From: Glycine soja
Taxonomy: Eukaryota > Streptophyta > Magnoliopsida > Fabales > Fabaceae
Direction of reading: 5' to 3'
DNA length: 64,000 nucleotides
NCBI RefSeq assembly: GCF_004193775.1
Contig: NC_041004.1
Location: 37,410,411 to 37,474,410 of the forward strand
The notes under the pieces: generated by a model
The model's database searches: none
What the model was told of the DNA's origin: nothing
The model's input: the letters and a program-made list of their open reading frames with translations, nothing else
In this document: positions 50,133-61,785 of the stretch, piece after piece
How the letters are laid out: every line of letters starts with the position of its first letter
Numbering within the stretch: position 1 is the stretch's first letter
Position numbers and translations under genes: made by a program

Positions 50133-51766
50133 CTTATAGTAACTTGACCATTCTTTGGATTATACAATTTGTAGCCACCAATTGAGTGATAGCCTAACAA
50201 AATGTGTTGAGTTCCTTTGTCATCTAGCTTTCTTCTTAGTTGATCAGGAGCATGTTTGTAGCAAATTGAACCAAATACCCTTAAGTGTGCCACATCTGGT
50301 TTTAATCCAGTCCGAGCTTCTTCTGGTGTCATACCTTCAAGTCTCTTAGTAGGAGATCGATTTAGAATATAAGTTGTTGTTGATACAGCTTCTCCCCATA
50401 AGTAGCTTGGTAGGTTTTTACTTTTTAGCATACACCTCACTATATTCATTATTGTTCTGTTCTTTCTCTCAGCTGTACCATTGTGTTTAGGTGTGTAAGG
50501 TGGTGTTACTTCATGAATTAGCCTTTCACTTTCACAGAACTATTTTGAAATAATTTGACACATATTCGCCCTCACCATCTGTCCTTAGGATCTTGATTAC
50601 TTTTCCAGTTTGCTTCTCTACTAGACATTTAAATCTTCTAAAGACTTCTAGTACTTCATGTTTCCTCTTAACTAGGTAGATTCAAACTTTCCTAGTTAAA
50701 TCATAAATGAAAGAGATAAAGTACCTATTGCCTCCAAGAGTCTCCACTTGCATAGGGCCACAAACATCATAGTGTATGATGCCAAGTTTCTCAATTGCTT
50801 TTGTAGGAAGATACTTGTTGAAGCTGCTTTTGGCTTGCTTGCATTCAATGCACTTCTTGCACACCTCTTTTGGGACAGAAACCTGAGGTAGTCCTTCAAC
50901 CATTGTGTCTGGTAAGAAGGTGTGGGTCCTTGAAGTTGAGATGACCAAATCTATGATGCCATACCCACTCCATCTTGTTTTCTGAGGTTGCAAGATACTC
51001 ATGCTTCAGAATATTCATCCTAATTCTAAAGGTCTTTTTTTGAGACAGGTTTGCCTTAATCACAAGTTTATGATCTTTATCAAACACTTTGAGGCAATTA
51101 TCCTCAATCCTCATGACAAAACCCTTTTCAAGTAGTTGGCCTAAGCTTAATATATTAGTCTACATGCCAGGTACAAAACAACACCTCCTCAATGACAACG
51201 TCTTTTCCATCCTTCCCCTTGAATGCTACTCTTCCAATATCTTCAACAGTCAATGTACTATCATCTGCAAAGCGAACTTTGCTCTTGGATGATTCATTTA
51301 GATTGATGAATTAATCCCTCTTCTCTGTCATATGGGTGTAGCAACCAAAATCTAAGTACCATGAGGAGTCACTTGATGATTCACTGCTAGTGGTAGCCAT
51401 AAGCAATACAGGTTCAAAATCTGAGCCTTCATCTTGAACCAGATTTACATGATTACTTGGTTTGTTCTTGGCACCTTTTCCTTGCCAACATTCTTTTGCA
51501 TTATAATGACCAAGTTTCTGACAGTTGTAGCATTTCACCTTTCTTTTGTTGAACTTCCACACCTTTTTGTTGTTGGAGTTTGATTTCTGAGAAGTTTGAC
51601 ATGTTCTTTTTCCTTTGGAGGATTCATTGCCTTAAGCTGTCACTTATTCCCGGTTCTTGGTGGTGGTGTTTGACTTGTATCCCTTCCATAGTCCTTTCCC
51701 TTTCCCTTTGTAATTGGATCGTGCATGAAGTGTCTGTTCTTGATGGGATCTACACTCATTGATCCT

Positions 51767-52962
51767 TGTTAACTCATTGGCAAGTGTACCAATTCGTTTT
51801 AAGTAGTATAAAACTCAGAAGTCTGAGTGTCGAATCCACATGGACTTTGGTTGTACTTAAGTGATGCAAACCTAATTATTAAGCAATTAAGAGAGAAAGA
51901 AAAGATAGAGAATTGTAAGTGTGAAAATTTGAGTAAAGGAAAAAGAAAGAGACAACAATAAAAATAAACAATGATTAAAATGCAGAAAGATGAAATCAGA
52001 ATGTGATAATGTTGGGACCTAGCATGTCAAAACTACTTGTAATGCAATGTTAATAATTTTTTCTATCTAATGAAATCCCTATTTTCACCCACTTCTACTA
52101 AGATACTTTATCTTTGGTTTCTCGCACGAAGAGCCTAATTTATTTATTCTTTTCTTCCAAATTTCTTTGCAAAGATAAAAATAATAAACCACATTAAGAT
52201 TAGAGATGCAAAAATTGGGCAAAACAAATATCAATCTATTTCTAACAATGAATTTATTTAAATATCCTTCCCTAGTTCTTTAGAAAATAACTATTTTTCA
52301 ATGCATTACCCTCTAAACATTATATGAATAATCATGTCATAATAACATAAAAGTACAAAGAAGAATAATAGAAGAGAATTGCATTAAATAGATAATGGAA
52401 AAGAGTTACATAACAAGAGTTTGGTCTGCCAGGCTCCTAACAATGGGGGTTTATCCTTTCATAGCCATGAGAAACTTTACACTTCAGGAGCTAATATGGA
52501 TGGAAGAAAGAGGCTAGATGACTAGAAGAAAGAAAGGGGGGAATGGCTAAGAAGTAGGATTTCCCTTATTAGAAGTGCTCATGTTTTGGATTTATTCACT
52601 AGAGAGCTCTGAGACTCGATGTGTCTTTCCCTTCTGCTTCCTACTCCTTTTATAGACCTAAGGTAGCTTACTTTTCACGTTGACTTCGCGCTTAGTGCGG
52701 GCTTTTGCGCTAAACTTGGATTATGCGCTAAGCAAGCTGTCTAATTCTTTCAACTTTTCTTCAAGGTTTTTTTTTTTTTCCAGTTTTTGCATCAATTTCC
52801 CTCTAAAGCACTTCAATTCTTCTTCTTTTGACTTCTGCTAATAAAAAATTACAAAGATGTTAATCTCTTCATTATTTCATTAAAAAAATAGTAAAGTGAA
52901 GAAATTGCAATCATTATTAGCCAAAATTGACTATCAAATTAACTTAGATTTCGCAGTTATCA
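51767..52962 (-). mobile_element. Solo LTR of the same family, opposite orientation, inside gag
   Basis: It runs TGATAACTGCG to GTTAACA (1196 bases, minus) and is flanked by a perfect AGGAT duplication (51762-51766 and 52963-52967, read on the minus strand). Removing it and one copy of AGGAT restores the copia gag reading frame across the junction. It matches the plus-strand copy at 48676 in inverted orientation at both ends. Confidence 0.9.
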
Positions 52963-53803
52963 ATCCTCATCTTATGCGCCTCAAGAGAGTGTTGCAATTC
53001 TTCAATCTGCATTATGTCTAAGTCCTTTGATTCCTCAATTGCAACAACTACATGATGAAATCGTGGTGGAAAAGTTCTCAATATTTTGTCTACCACTTGT
53101 TGATATGAGATTATCTCCTTGCAGGCCCTCATTGCGTTGACCAATTCTTGAATTCTGTCAAAGTAATCTGCTACGGATTCTTTGTCCTCCATGGTGAGAA
53201 GTTCATATTTCCTTCTTAGTGTCTGTAGCTTAATCTTCTTATTCTGTTCTCCATCTTCATATGTTTTCTCTAGAATATCCCATGCTTCCTTTGACGTGGT
53301 GGCTTTAGAGATTTTATTGAATATCTTTGAATTCACACATTGATAGATGAGAAAACGTGCCTTGCTATCAAGTTTATGATGTTGTTTGAAGGTCAATTTT
53401 TGCTCCTCAATGGCGTTCTTGTTTGGTTATGTAAAACCAATTGTCACTACTTCTGCCACATCTTGGAAGCCAAAAATCGCAAACATTTTGATCCGCCGGT
53501 TATCAAATAACTTGCCATCAAAGACCGGAAGAGACCCTTGAACAATACTATTGGGGCTAGCCATGTCTACACCCTGCTCCTTTCTTCAATTACAATGCAA
53601 GTACACAATTGGTTCTTCCTCAATTGTTCTTCTAACCAAGAACTCTTACTCAACCATCGCACTTCACGAAAAAAATGGTGGAGAAGAAGACTTAATACAC
53701 AAAACTTGCAAGAAAATAGAAAAAATCTCTCAGGAAGAAGACACACTTTGTTAAAAACAATCAAGGCTCTCTGACTAACATTCCTCATAGGTGTAGGATC
53801 TCA

Positions 53804-53817
53804 CAGCTCTAATACCT
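53804..53817 (-). other. Primer-binding site of the copia element
   Basis: GGTATTAGAGCT directly follows the 5' LTR; it differs by one base from the plant initiator Met-tRNA site TGGTATCAGAGC. Confidence 0.75.
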
Positions 53818-54034
53818 TGTTAAACTCACTCAAATGCATTCAAAAGTAAAACACACAATTAAATGAATGAAAAACTATATTTGATAGCAAACTTCATAAT
53901 TCTATGTATACAATATTATGAACCTTGCATATAGCATGTAACATACATTGGTTAGGAGTAACTAACTCAACTAACTCCCTTAATAGGTAACTAACTAAAT
54001 ATTGTTATTTGACTAACTTTCGATCTTGGTAAGA
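53818..54034 (-). repeat. 5' LTR of the copia element
   Basis: It matches the 3' LTR through most of its length, but the outer 20 bases differ. The terminal TG end is therefore damaged or the edge lies slightly further out. Confidence 0.8.
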
Positions 54035-54124
54035 CATAGATATTCAATTTTTTTGGATTAGATCAATAAAAATCACATTTTATTTCAAGTTATAAAAATG
54101 ATGTAATAATTATCAAATTACATC

Positions 54125-54163
<39 letters not shown>

Positions 54164-54979
54164 AGGAATAGAAAATGTGAAGATAGCATATTTGGTAACT
54201 ACGTAGAACCATAGGCACCGTAGATGCTACAGAGCTTTCTCTGGAGATTGTACAATTATACTCCGGTGTTGTATGTCAATGAATTGATTGTAGTTGATTA
54301 TGTATTTTTGTTTGGTAAGAATAAGTATATTACTACATGCATGCACGTACAAAGATTACTAGCTAGTACCCATGAGAGTTATTAATGGTGGACTGTTGCT
54401 ATATATTAGTACAGCTAGCTGCCACATAATTAATGAGCAATAATATTTTAGCACTCTTTGTCTTAGTCAAACATGTTTTTAGAAATTTAATTTTAGATCT
54501 AGAAATCATTTTTGATTGAAAATAATTGAATATATTTTTTTTTCCGGAAAAAATCATTTTTATATGCTGTGGACGTACGCTTGGCATGGCTATATATAAA
54601 TTCAAACGTAGGTTTGGAGTGTCACAAGTTAATGTTAAAAACATACACATGTCATTAACTATAATCTTTTATTGTTGGGCAAACTTAAAGATATATAAGA
54701 TAATTTTATCCTTTCCTACAACATAAGTGTGTACTACATATAATTCAGTTATAGTGTCATAATGAAAGAAATAATTTTGTTGTGGTAATTTTTTTTCTTT
54801 GTTGCACTTTTTATCGCTCATTGATAACTGTTGTGTATAAGTATAATTTGTGACTAAGTCATATAAAAATTGTTGAATTTCCCCGCTTGTATTGCTTCTC
54901 TTTATGAGAATAATTAGAATTTTAATATCATTTAAATCTTTATCCAATAGATGTTTAAATTGATGAAATTATAGTGCTT
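54035..54979. other. AT-rich spacer with (TA)n
   Basis: It includes a (TA)14 at 54132-54159. No gene recognised. Confidence 0.45.
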
Positions 54980-56115
54980 TGATGTTATATGGGCTGCAAA
55001 AACACAAAGTAAAGCTTGAAAGAGATGTTGAAGATCTGAAGACTCTCACCCAGCGCAAAGAAACCACATGGAGATGCCAAATATCACATGAAGGCGCGCT
55101 TAACGCGAGTCGTGTACTAAGCACATGACCACTGACTAACTCGCTAAGCACGACAGTCGCACTTAGCATGAAGTTGCATAAATTTTAAGCAGACTTCACC
55201 TGTAAAAAGAGGAGAAAGCAAAGGAAAAAGACACACAATTACACAAAGAATAACCACGAGATTAGAGCTTCCCATAGAGAGCAAATGCTAGAATTTGTGT
55301 AGGAATAAGGGGAATAAACCATTAAGAGTCATTCCTCCCCCTATCTCCATTCATCTTCTCTCCTCATCAATCCCTTGCAATTGTAAAACCTCTCATGACA
55401 ATGAGAGACTAAATCCCCCATTATTGGGAGCATAACAACCAAACACTCATGGTGTAATTTCTTTCCTACTATCTATTTAATGTTATTTTAATTTTTATTG
55501 TCTCTTTTTTGTTCTTAATTTCACCTATTATGGTCTGATCACCCATATTCATGTATGTGTTTTAGGATTTAAGCATTGAAAAATGTTTATCTTCTAAGAA
55601 ATGTGAAAGGGCATCTAAATAATTCATATCTAGGGATAGAATGATATTGTTTAGCCTATCTGATACATCTCTATTTATAATGCAATTTAACTAGTTTATT
55701 CTCTTAAGGGGTTAGGAGAAGGATTAGGTAAATTAAACTCTTTCACTTAAGGGATCATGGTTAGAGTATATGAGTAGATGTAGGTGATAATTGGAATAAT
55801 ATTAAATAGAGAGAAATCATTAACATTACATCGAAAATAGTTTTAGTAAGCTAGGCCCCCAACATATCCATATTCTGAATCAAACTATGGTTCAAGAGTT
55901 TGTTTTTCTTCCCTTGCATACCTTAAATAATTAGTTTAATTTATATCAATTTATTTTACTGTCATTTTCACAAATCTTTAAATCAATTCACTAATTGCTT
56001 AAAAATTATATATACACCAATCGAAATACAAACAAAGTTCATGTGATTCGACATTCAGACTTTCGTTTTACTTTACCACTTGAGACAATTTGATGTACTT
56101 ACCAATGAGTTAACA
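54980..56115 (+). mobile_element. Diverged third LTR of the second family
   Basis: It begins TGATGTTATATGGG and ends gagttaaca. It shares with the other two copies the cgcgcttaacgcga and cgctaagcacgaca words, the aaagcaaaggaaaaagacac block, the direct phrase for gtaaaacctctcatgacaat, and the last 80 bases. Flanking 5-mers differ (tgctt and ctcat), so no target duplication can be claimed. This is probably an older insertion. Confidence 0.75.
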
Positions 56116-56128
56116 CTCATCTTTTATG

Positions 56129-56436
56129 TTTTTGTGATTTTTACCACCAAATTATAATTTTACATATTTAATCACTTAACTTCTAAATTTTTGCACATTT
56201 TGTCATCATTTTTTTTTTAAATTTTACACATTTTGCCCCCATATTTTATAGTTAAGCATTTTTGTTTTAAAAATTATGTGACAAAATGTGGAAAAAAATG
56301 TTTGATGACAAAATATGAAAAATTTAAAAATTAATTTGGGTGATAATATGCAAATTTCATAGTTTAGTAGTGAAAATTACAAAAATATAAAATATGAAAA
56401 TTCCATGGTTTAGTAGTGAAAATTACAAAAATATAA
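56129..56436. mobile_element. MITE with a duplicated right end
   Basis: The left end tttttgtgatttttaccacc is an inverted copy of the right end agtagtgaaaattacaaaaa. The right end occurs twice in tandem (ending 56386 and 56436). It is non-coding. Confidence 0.6.
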
Positions 56437-59400
56437 AAAATGAGTGACAAAAAATACAATTAAGTCTTTTTTTGTCGAATTGTTATATTTTGTTAAGTAT
56501 TATTAATTGATATTTTGGAAGTGTTGAATAGAAGAAAACATAATATAATCCCAGCTTAAGCATCTTTATTAGGATTGGCCTAGTGATAAGGTATGTGTGT
56601 GTGTGTGTGACTTAATTAAACATCTTTAAATTGTGCACATAGTTACGAAGATAAATTTTGAAAGAAAGATGAAAACAAAAAAATAGAAAGAGGAAGAAGA
56701 TCAATTGTGGTCCTGATATCCAATGTTGCATAGGATGTGAACAGGGAGATGAATATGAGTAAATTAAAGCCTAGATTTTTGGAGTAATATTGTAACCAAC
56801 TAGTCCCCATGCTATATTCAGATCACCAAGTAATTAATTAGAGTGAAATGTATTGAGAAATATACACATTCCTCAAAGATGTAATGTAAAAATATTGCAA
56901 AGAAAATTATATGAAAAAGTACCATTGATGCCTTTAAAAAAAAGTACCATTAAGATAAACGTTACACCCTAACCCCTTCTTATATGCATGCCTTCTTACC
57001 CTTCCTTTCCAAGTTCCAACCACTCCATGTCAATATATATAGACCCAGCTAAGACTCAGAAGCGTACCAATATATAATGTCACACAATATATCCTTAGCT
57101 GCAATCAAATAATAACCATTCTCTTTCACAAGCAGATATGCTTTTACTCTTCCACACATGTTTACAGCAAACATCTAGCTATGAGACTATTAAACTGTGA
57201 TGACAACATTCAATAACTTAGTTATACACGTACAAAAGGTTTAGTGTACGTGTGTGTATATCCCCGCTCTTATTAAATTCATGTCAATTTATTTACAATC
57301 AGATGAAATTCCACCCCCCCCAACCCCTCACTAAATTAACAATATGTAATCCAAATGCCTTTAAATACTTGTTCATATTTATCTTTTCAATTTATTATTC
57401 TGTTATTACACGAGCTGGCTCACACACAAATATACACACGAACAATTAAATAATTTTATTCTTTAGTTTCATTTAAAATTAAAATTTACTATTAAATAAA
57501 ACTCTTTTAAAGCGACTAAGTAAAAGGATATTTACATTTGATTTAATTTAAAATATGTGGAGATCTTAACCCATTAAAATTTAAGAATAAATATACCTTT
57601 ACTTTAAAAACCAATTTACTAGAGGGGTTTGCATTATTTTATTATAAATTTATTGACTATCCTAGGAATAATAATGTTAAAAAATAAACAATATTAAATA
57701 AAAACAAAATATTTTAAATTTTTAATGAATTGAATAATTTATTTATTTTTTAACTTTAGTTTCTTAATTTCTCTTCTTAAATTATTTATGACAAATGTTA
57801 ACAAGTGTGATATTTATAAAGAAAATAAAATAATAAATATTTTTATTAGAATAAGTAAAATTATGTTGTCTATAATATTTTTTATGATTTTCTATAATTT
57901 TTACATTAAATATTTTCTTATTTTAATTTTTTTAAACAATGCACTAACAACACTACTTATTAGTCCATTAAAAAATTCATAATATTATTATAATTAGGCC
58001 AGGGATATGAATTTACAGGTATCTTAGCCGACCAGTGTGCGCACACCAATGGAAATGTTGGGCGCATATTGGAACTGGTTTGTTTCTTGTCCTTACAAAT
58101 TCACACGATTGTATCATGTGCTCTGGTTTCTGTCATCTCTTTAGAAACCGATTCTAGTTTTATGCTCTGGTGTTGGGTTTGAATGGGATGCGTGCAATCT
58201 CTTTAAATTAATCAATAACTAATGACCAAACCACGTTTTTTTCTTTAAAGATAAAATTCAATTTCATTAATCTCAAATCCACCATGCTTCACATGACGTA
58301 CGAGACCTCAAGTATATATATATATATAATAGCTATAATAAAGATCCACTTGAGTACATATATATAAGATCGAGCTAGTCTGCTACTATTATTTTACATG
58401 CTACGTTTGGTTGGTGACAACCTTTAATAAAATTCCAATTCTTGTGGTGGCCAAATGAGTGCAAGAAAGGTATTTTCATTAAACACTGTGCTATGTACAG
58501 AATATTTTTATCATAGAACTTGCGTGGCAATATTCTATTCTCAAGGACAAAAGACATATTAATGTAGCTGCAATAGGCATGGGAAAAATTTAACATGGTG
58601 TTGTAGTATGGTTGCATGGAGTATAGATCAAGTCATAGAAGGTCTGCATGAAATTCTACCCATTAATAATAATAATAATAAGAAGAAGAAGAATAAGAAT
58701 AATACAAGTATATAACTAAAAAATTCTATATCTTTGGATGATAACTGTAGGACCCATTGCTTTTTAACTGGAGGGAATGCTGGTCCATGATCATACTTCT
58801 TAATCATGTGATCAGCCTTTTAAATAGATTTCCATACTTTGAGAGATTAATTTTTGGCTCTTAATTGAAAAATATCCTTGAATACCCAAAAAAATGAGGC
58901 AAGTGAAAAGAAAACTCTTGCATTGGCCTATTATTAATTTTCGGTTCCAAATTATAACTAAGTAGAGTGCTTTAAATCTCCAACTACTGCATTTAGGAGT
59001 GGGCCAATAGGTGAAGTTAACATTCATAATTGAACGAGAACGAGAAATACTATTGCCAGTAACAAATTGCATCAGAGGGAAAAGGAAAGGTTGAGGGCCA
59101 GGAGAGATATAACATTGTTATTTGTTGCAGCTATCTCTCAATCCATAAATGCATAATTATGATGAAAGTTGAAAGAGAAAAAAAATAAAAACCTAATATA
59201 TTGGAGCAGAGAATGAATAATCTGTAATTTCTTTTGTTTGTACTTTTTCTGCCGCATGGGGAGGAGAGTGAAGATGTAAAATTGAGTTAGAACAAGAAGC
59301 ATTTATGTTCCGAAGTGTGGACATTAGGTAAACAATCGTGTCAATTTTCTATGGTTATAGCAATCTTGTCATTACTCATTATTATTAGTATTATTATTAA

Positions 59401-61711
59401 GCTAGCTATATCGTGTCCCACTTGTGTTTCATCTGTTTAAATCAAACAACCTGTTTGGAGCGGTGTAATTGATTATGAAACAAACTGCTTTTCTTATGAA
59501 GAGGATGTGCATTTCATTACTGGATAAATCCTTGTTGAATATCATATCTCATTTCAGTTCTGGTTTGAAATAAATATATTGAGATTCTATAATAATAATT
59601 AATAAGCCATGCTCACACATTTATATTGTGTCAAGACAACTTTCTTTATCTCTTGTTGTTGGAGTCATGTGACTATTTAAAAAAATTGTATTTTTTTTAT
59701 TTTAATCATTTAAATATGATTTAATATTTTATATTTATAATTAATTTTTATTTTTCACATTACTCAAGTATATATTCTCAAAGATCAATGATTCAAAATG
59801 TGATATGTCAGTAAAAAAATGAGAATTAACAAGTGATTTTTGTTAGACTTTTAACACGAGAAAAATATGAATGAAATAAATATATATCGAAAAAGAGAAG
59901 GATATAGAAATTGTGAATATATAAGATTATACAATTAAGGATAATTAACTTAAAGGATTTGATTAATATTGCTTGTATACCAAAAAGGTGTATTTAATAT
60001 ATGCTTATTTTATTTATATATAAGTAAAAATATAAATAGTTTAAATTTAGGAGAATATAAAGTTAAAAATGAAAAAAAAAAACTTCATAATGAGTAACTA
60101 AAATTTGGCAGAAGAAGAAAAACTTAATGCATAAAAGAAATTAAAATTAATTAAAAATGAGATTTTAGGGGTAAAAAGAAATTTTAATATAAAAAATTGA
60201 TTTTTTTAAAATTAAGTTGTGAATAATAATTAATTCTTAATGTAAGAGCGACACAGATTGATAGATATAATTCTCGTTAAAGTTCGGGTCCTAAATGCAA
60301 ATACTTAAATTTATAGATAAAATCGTTTTGAAGTTATAATTTACTTTCTCTACAATTAATCACTATTGAATGAAACAAGTGCTTTGATTGAATTAATGCT
60401 TTGAGCTATATAAGTGTGTATATACTGTATTTTCATTGAACTATGCGATGGCCGAAAAAAAAGTAGTGGCTAGACAAAAGTCATATATTTGGCTAGCTCG
60501 TGAAGCTGTATATAATAATGGGCTAAACTTTTTGTATTAAGTAGACAAATTCAATCATTTAACTTAATATCCAACTTTAATTTTTTAATTTCCTTACTCA
60601 AAGTTAAAGTTGTTTAAAACATATATTTTGTCATTTAATTTTTTTTACGACTAATTAAGTACCACTTCTATAGATTTAGATTCTTTTTATAATTTCAACT
60701 TTTATCTACAGTACCGTTGTTGTTTTATGGTCGGATGTATATATAATCCTAAATTTCATTTCAAAATTGATGTGTATAAAAAATATTATTAAAAAAATTA
60801 TTTTGGCGTGCTTTAATGTTATTCCAAAAGATTAATTCCTTTACTTATTTGGTGAGATATATTGTTAAAAAAAGAAGAAAAAGGCAACTTAGAATAATTT
60901 TAACAAAATATATATAAAAAAAACTAATTTTTAACCCAGAAATAAATCTATGTTTAACAAAAACTAGAAAATATATTATTAAATAATAAGTATTTGGTAA
61001 AATTATTTATTAAAATGAATGAAAAATAAAAAAAATTACATAAATAAACATATTTATGTAATGTTTTTATCTTAAATAGAAAAGATTAAAAAAATCTAAC
61101 AAATTAATAAATATTCAAGGAAAAAAAACAGTAAATATAAAAAACAAACACTAAAAATTAACGTTCTAAAAAATATTAGTCTCAAAGCTTTTCGGCTAAT
61201 AATTTTTTTTTATGAAACTTCTTAAAATATTTGTTAGACAGACTCTAAGCATCTACAAAAACCCTACTAATAAGCACTTCTATTTTTATTGGATACGTAA
61301 TTCGAAGTGAATGGCCAGTCGTGAGGGAGATCGCTGACTTCTAGCAATGAAACGAATTAATGCAAATTTTAATTGGATACTAACATATAGTATTAGTATG
61401 TTAGCCTTTAACCGTAAACCGCGTTCTACAGAAATTTACGTATTCTGTATTTTTTTTTATTTTTTTGTGAAAATGCCATTAGATTTCTACATGCATACTT
61501 TTACCTGATTAAATCCTTTTTTTATTCTATGAAATTCAAAGTTTAATTAAAAGCGACACAGTGTTCTTTTTCTTTCATAAACTATTACTATCATTTATTT
61601 TGCTCTCCCTCCCACTTTCCTCATGTCTGATACCGCAATCTCTTTCGCATTCTCTCTCTCTCTCTCTCCACCGTCCACTCCCTTCAGCCATCTTGTACTC
61701 TCTCTATCTCT
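56437..61711. other. Five kilobases upstream of the WIP gene
   Basis: No gene recognised. It contains a short (tg)n at 56592-56608, a gaa/aat simple repeat at 58664-58704, and AT-rich filler. The open frames here are under 90 codons and lack domain features. Much of it may be promoter territory of the developmental regulator that follows. Confidence 0.45.
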
Positions 61712-61719
61712 CTATAAAA
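61645..61719 (+). promoter_or_regulatory. TATA box and CT-rich core promoter of the WIP gene
   Basis: CTATAAAAG at 61712-61720 lies about 70 bases before the start codon, with a (CT)n run just upstream (61652-61672). Pyrimidine patches of this sort are common in plant core promoters. Confidence 0.65.
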
Positions 61720-61785
61720 GCAAACGCAACTAGCCATAAACTGTTCCCACTCTCTCCTCAACACCTTTCTTTTTCCTTTCCACCC

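Larger units (their letters stand above)
46646..54034 (-). mobile_element. Ty1-copia LTR retrotransposon, dead and twice interrupted
   Basis: In minus-strand order: 5' LTR (about 54034-53818), primer-binding site, gag (53396 to about 51310, split by a solo LTR, with a CCHC knuckle at 51530-51488), protease, integrase (about 51114-50123, split from the next part by another solo LTR), reverse transcriptase with the catalytic YVDDLL (about 47850), RNase H (47426-47052), purine tract, 3' LTR (46873-46646). The usual Asp-Ser-Gly of the protease reads Asp-Phe-Gly, and stops and frame shifts break the RT region, so it cannot be active. Without the two insertions the element would be about 4.7 kb, a normal copia size. 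Confidence 0.92.

Noticed and set aside
48676..52962. One large inverted transposon with the two arms as its ends
   Set aside because: Each arm has its own, different 5-base duplication and sits at its own point in the copia frame, so they are two separate insertions.
61561..61785. Upstream in-frame extension of the WIP protein
   Set aside because: These codons come from the CT-rich leader and cover the TATA box; the Met at 61786 has a good context and begins the WIP-like region.
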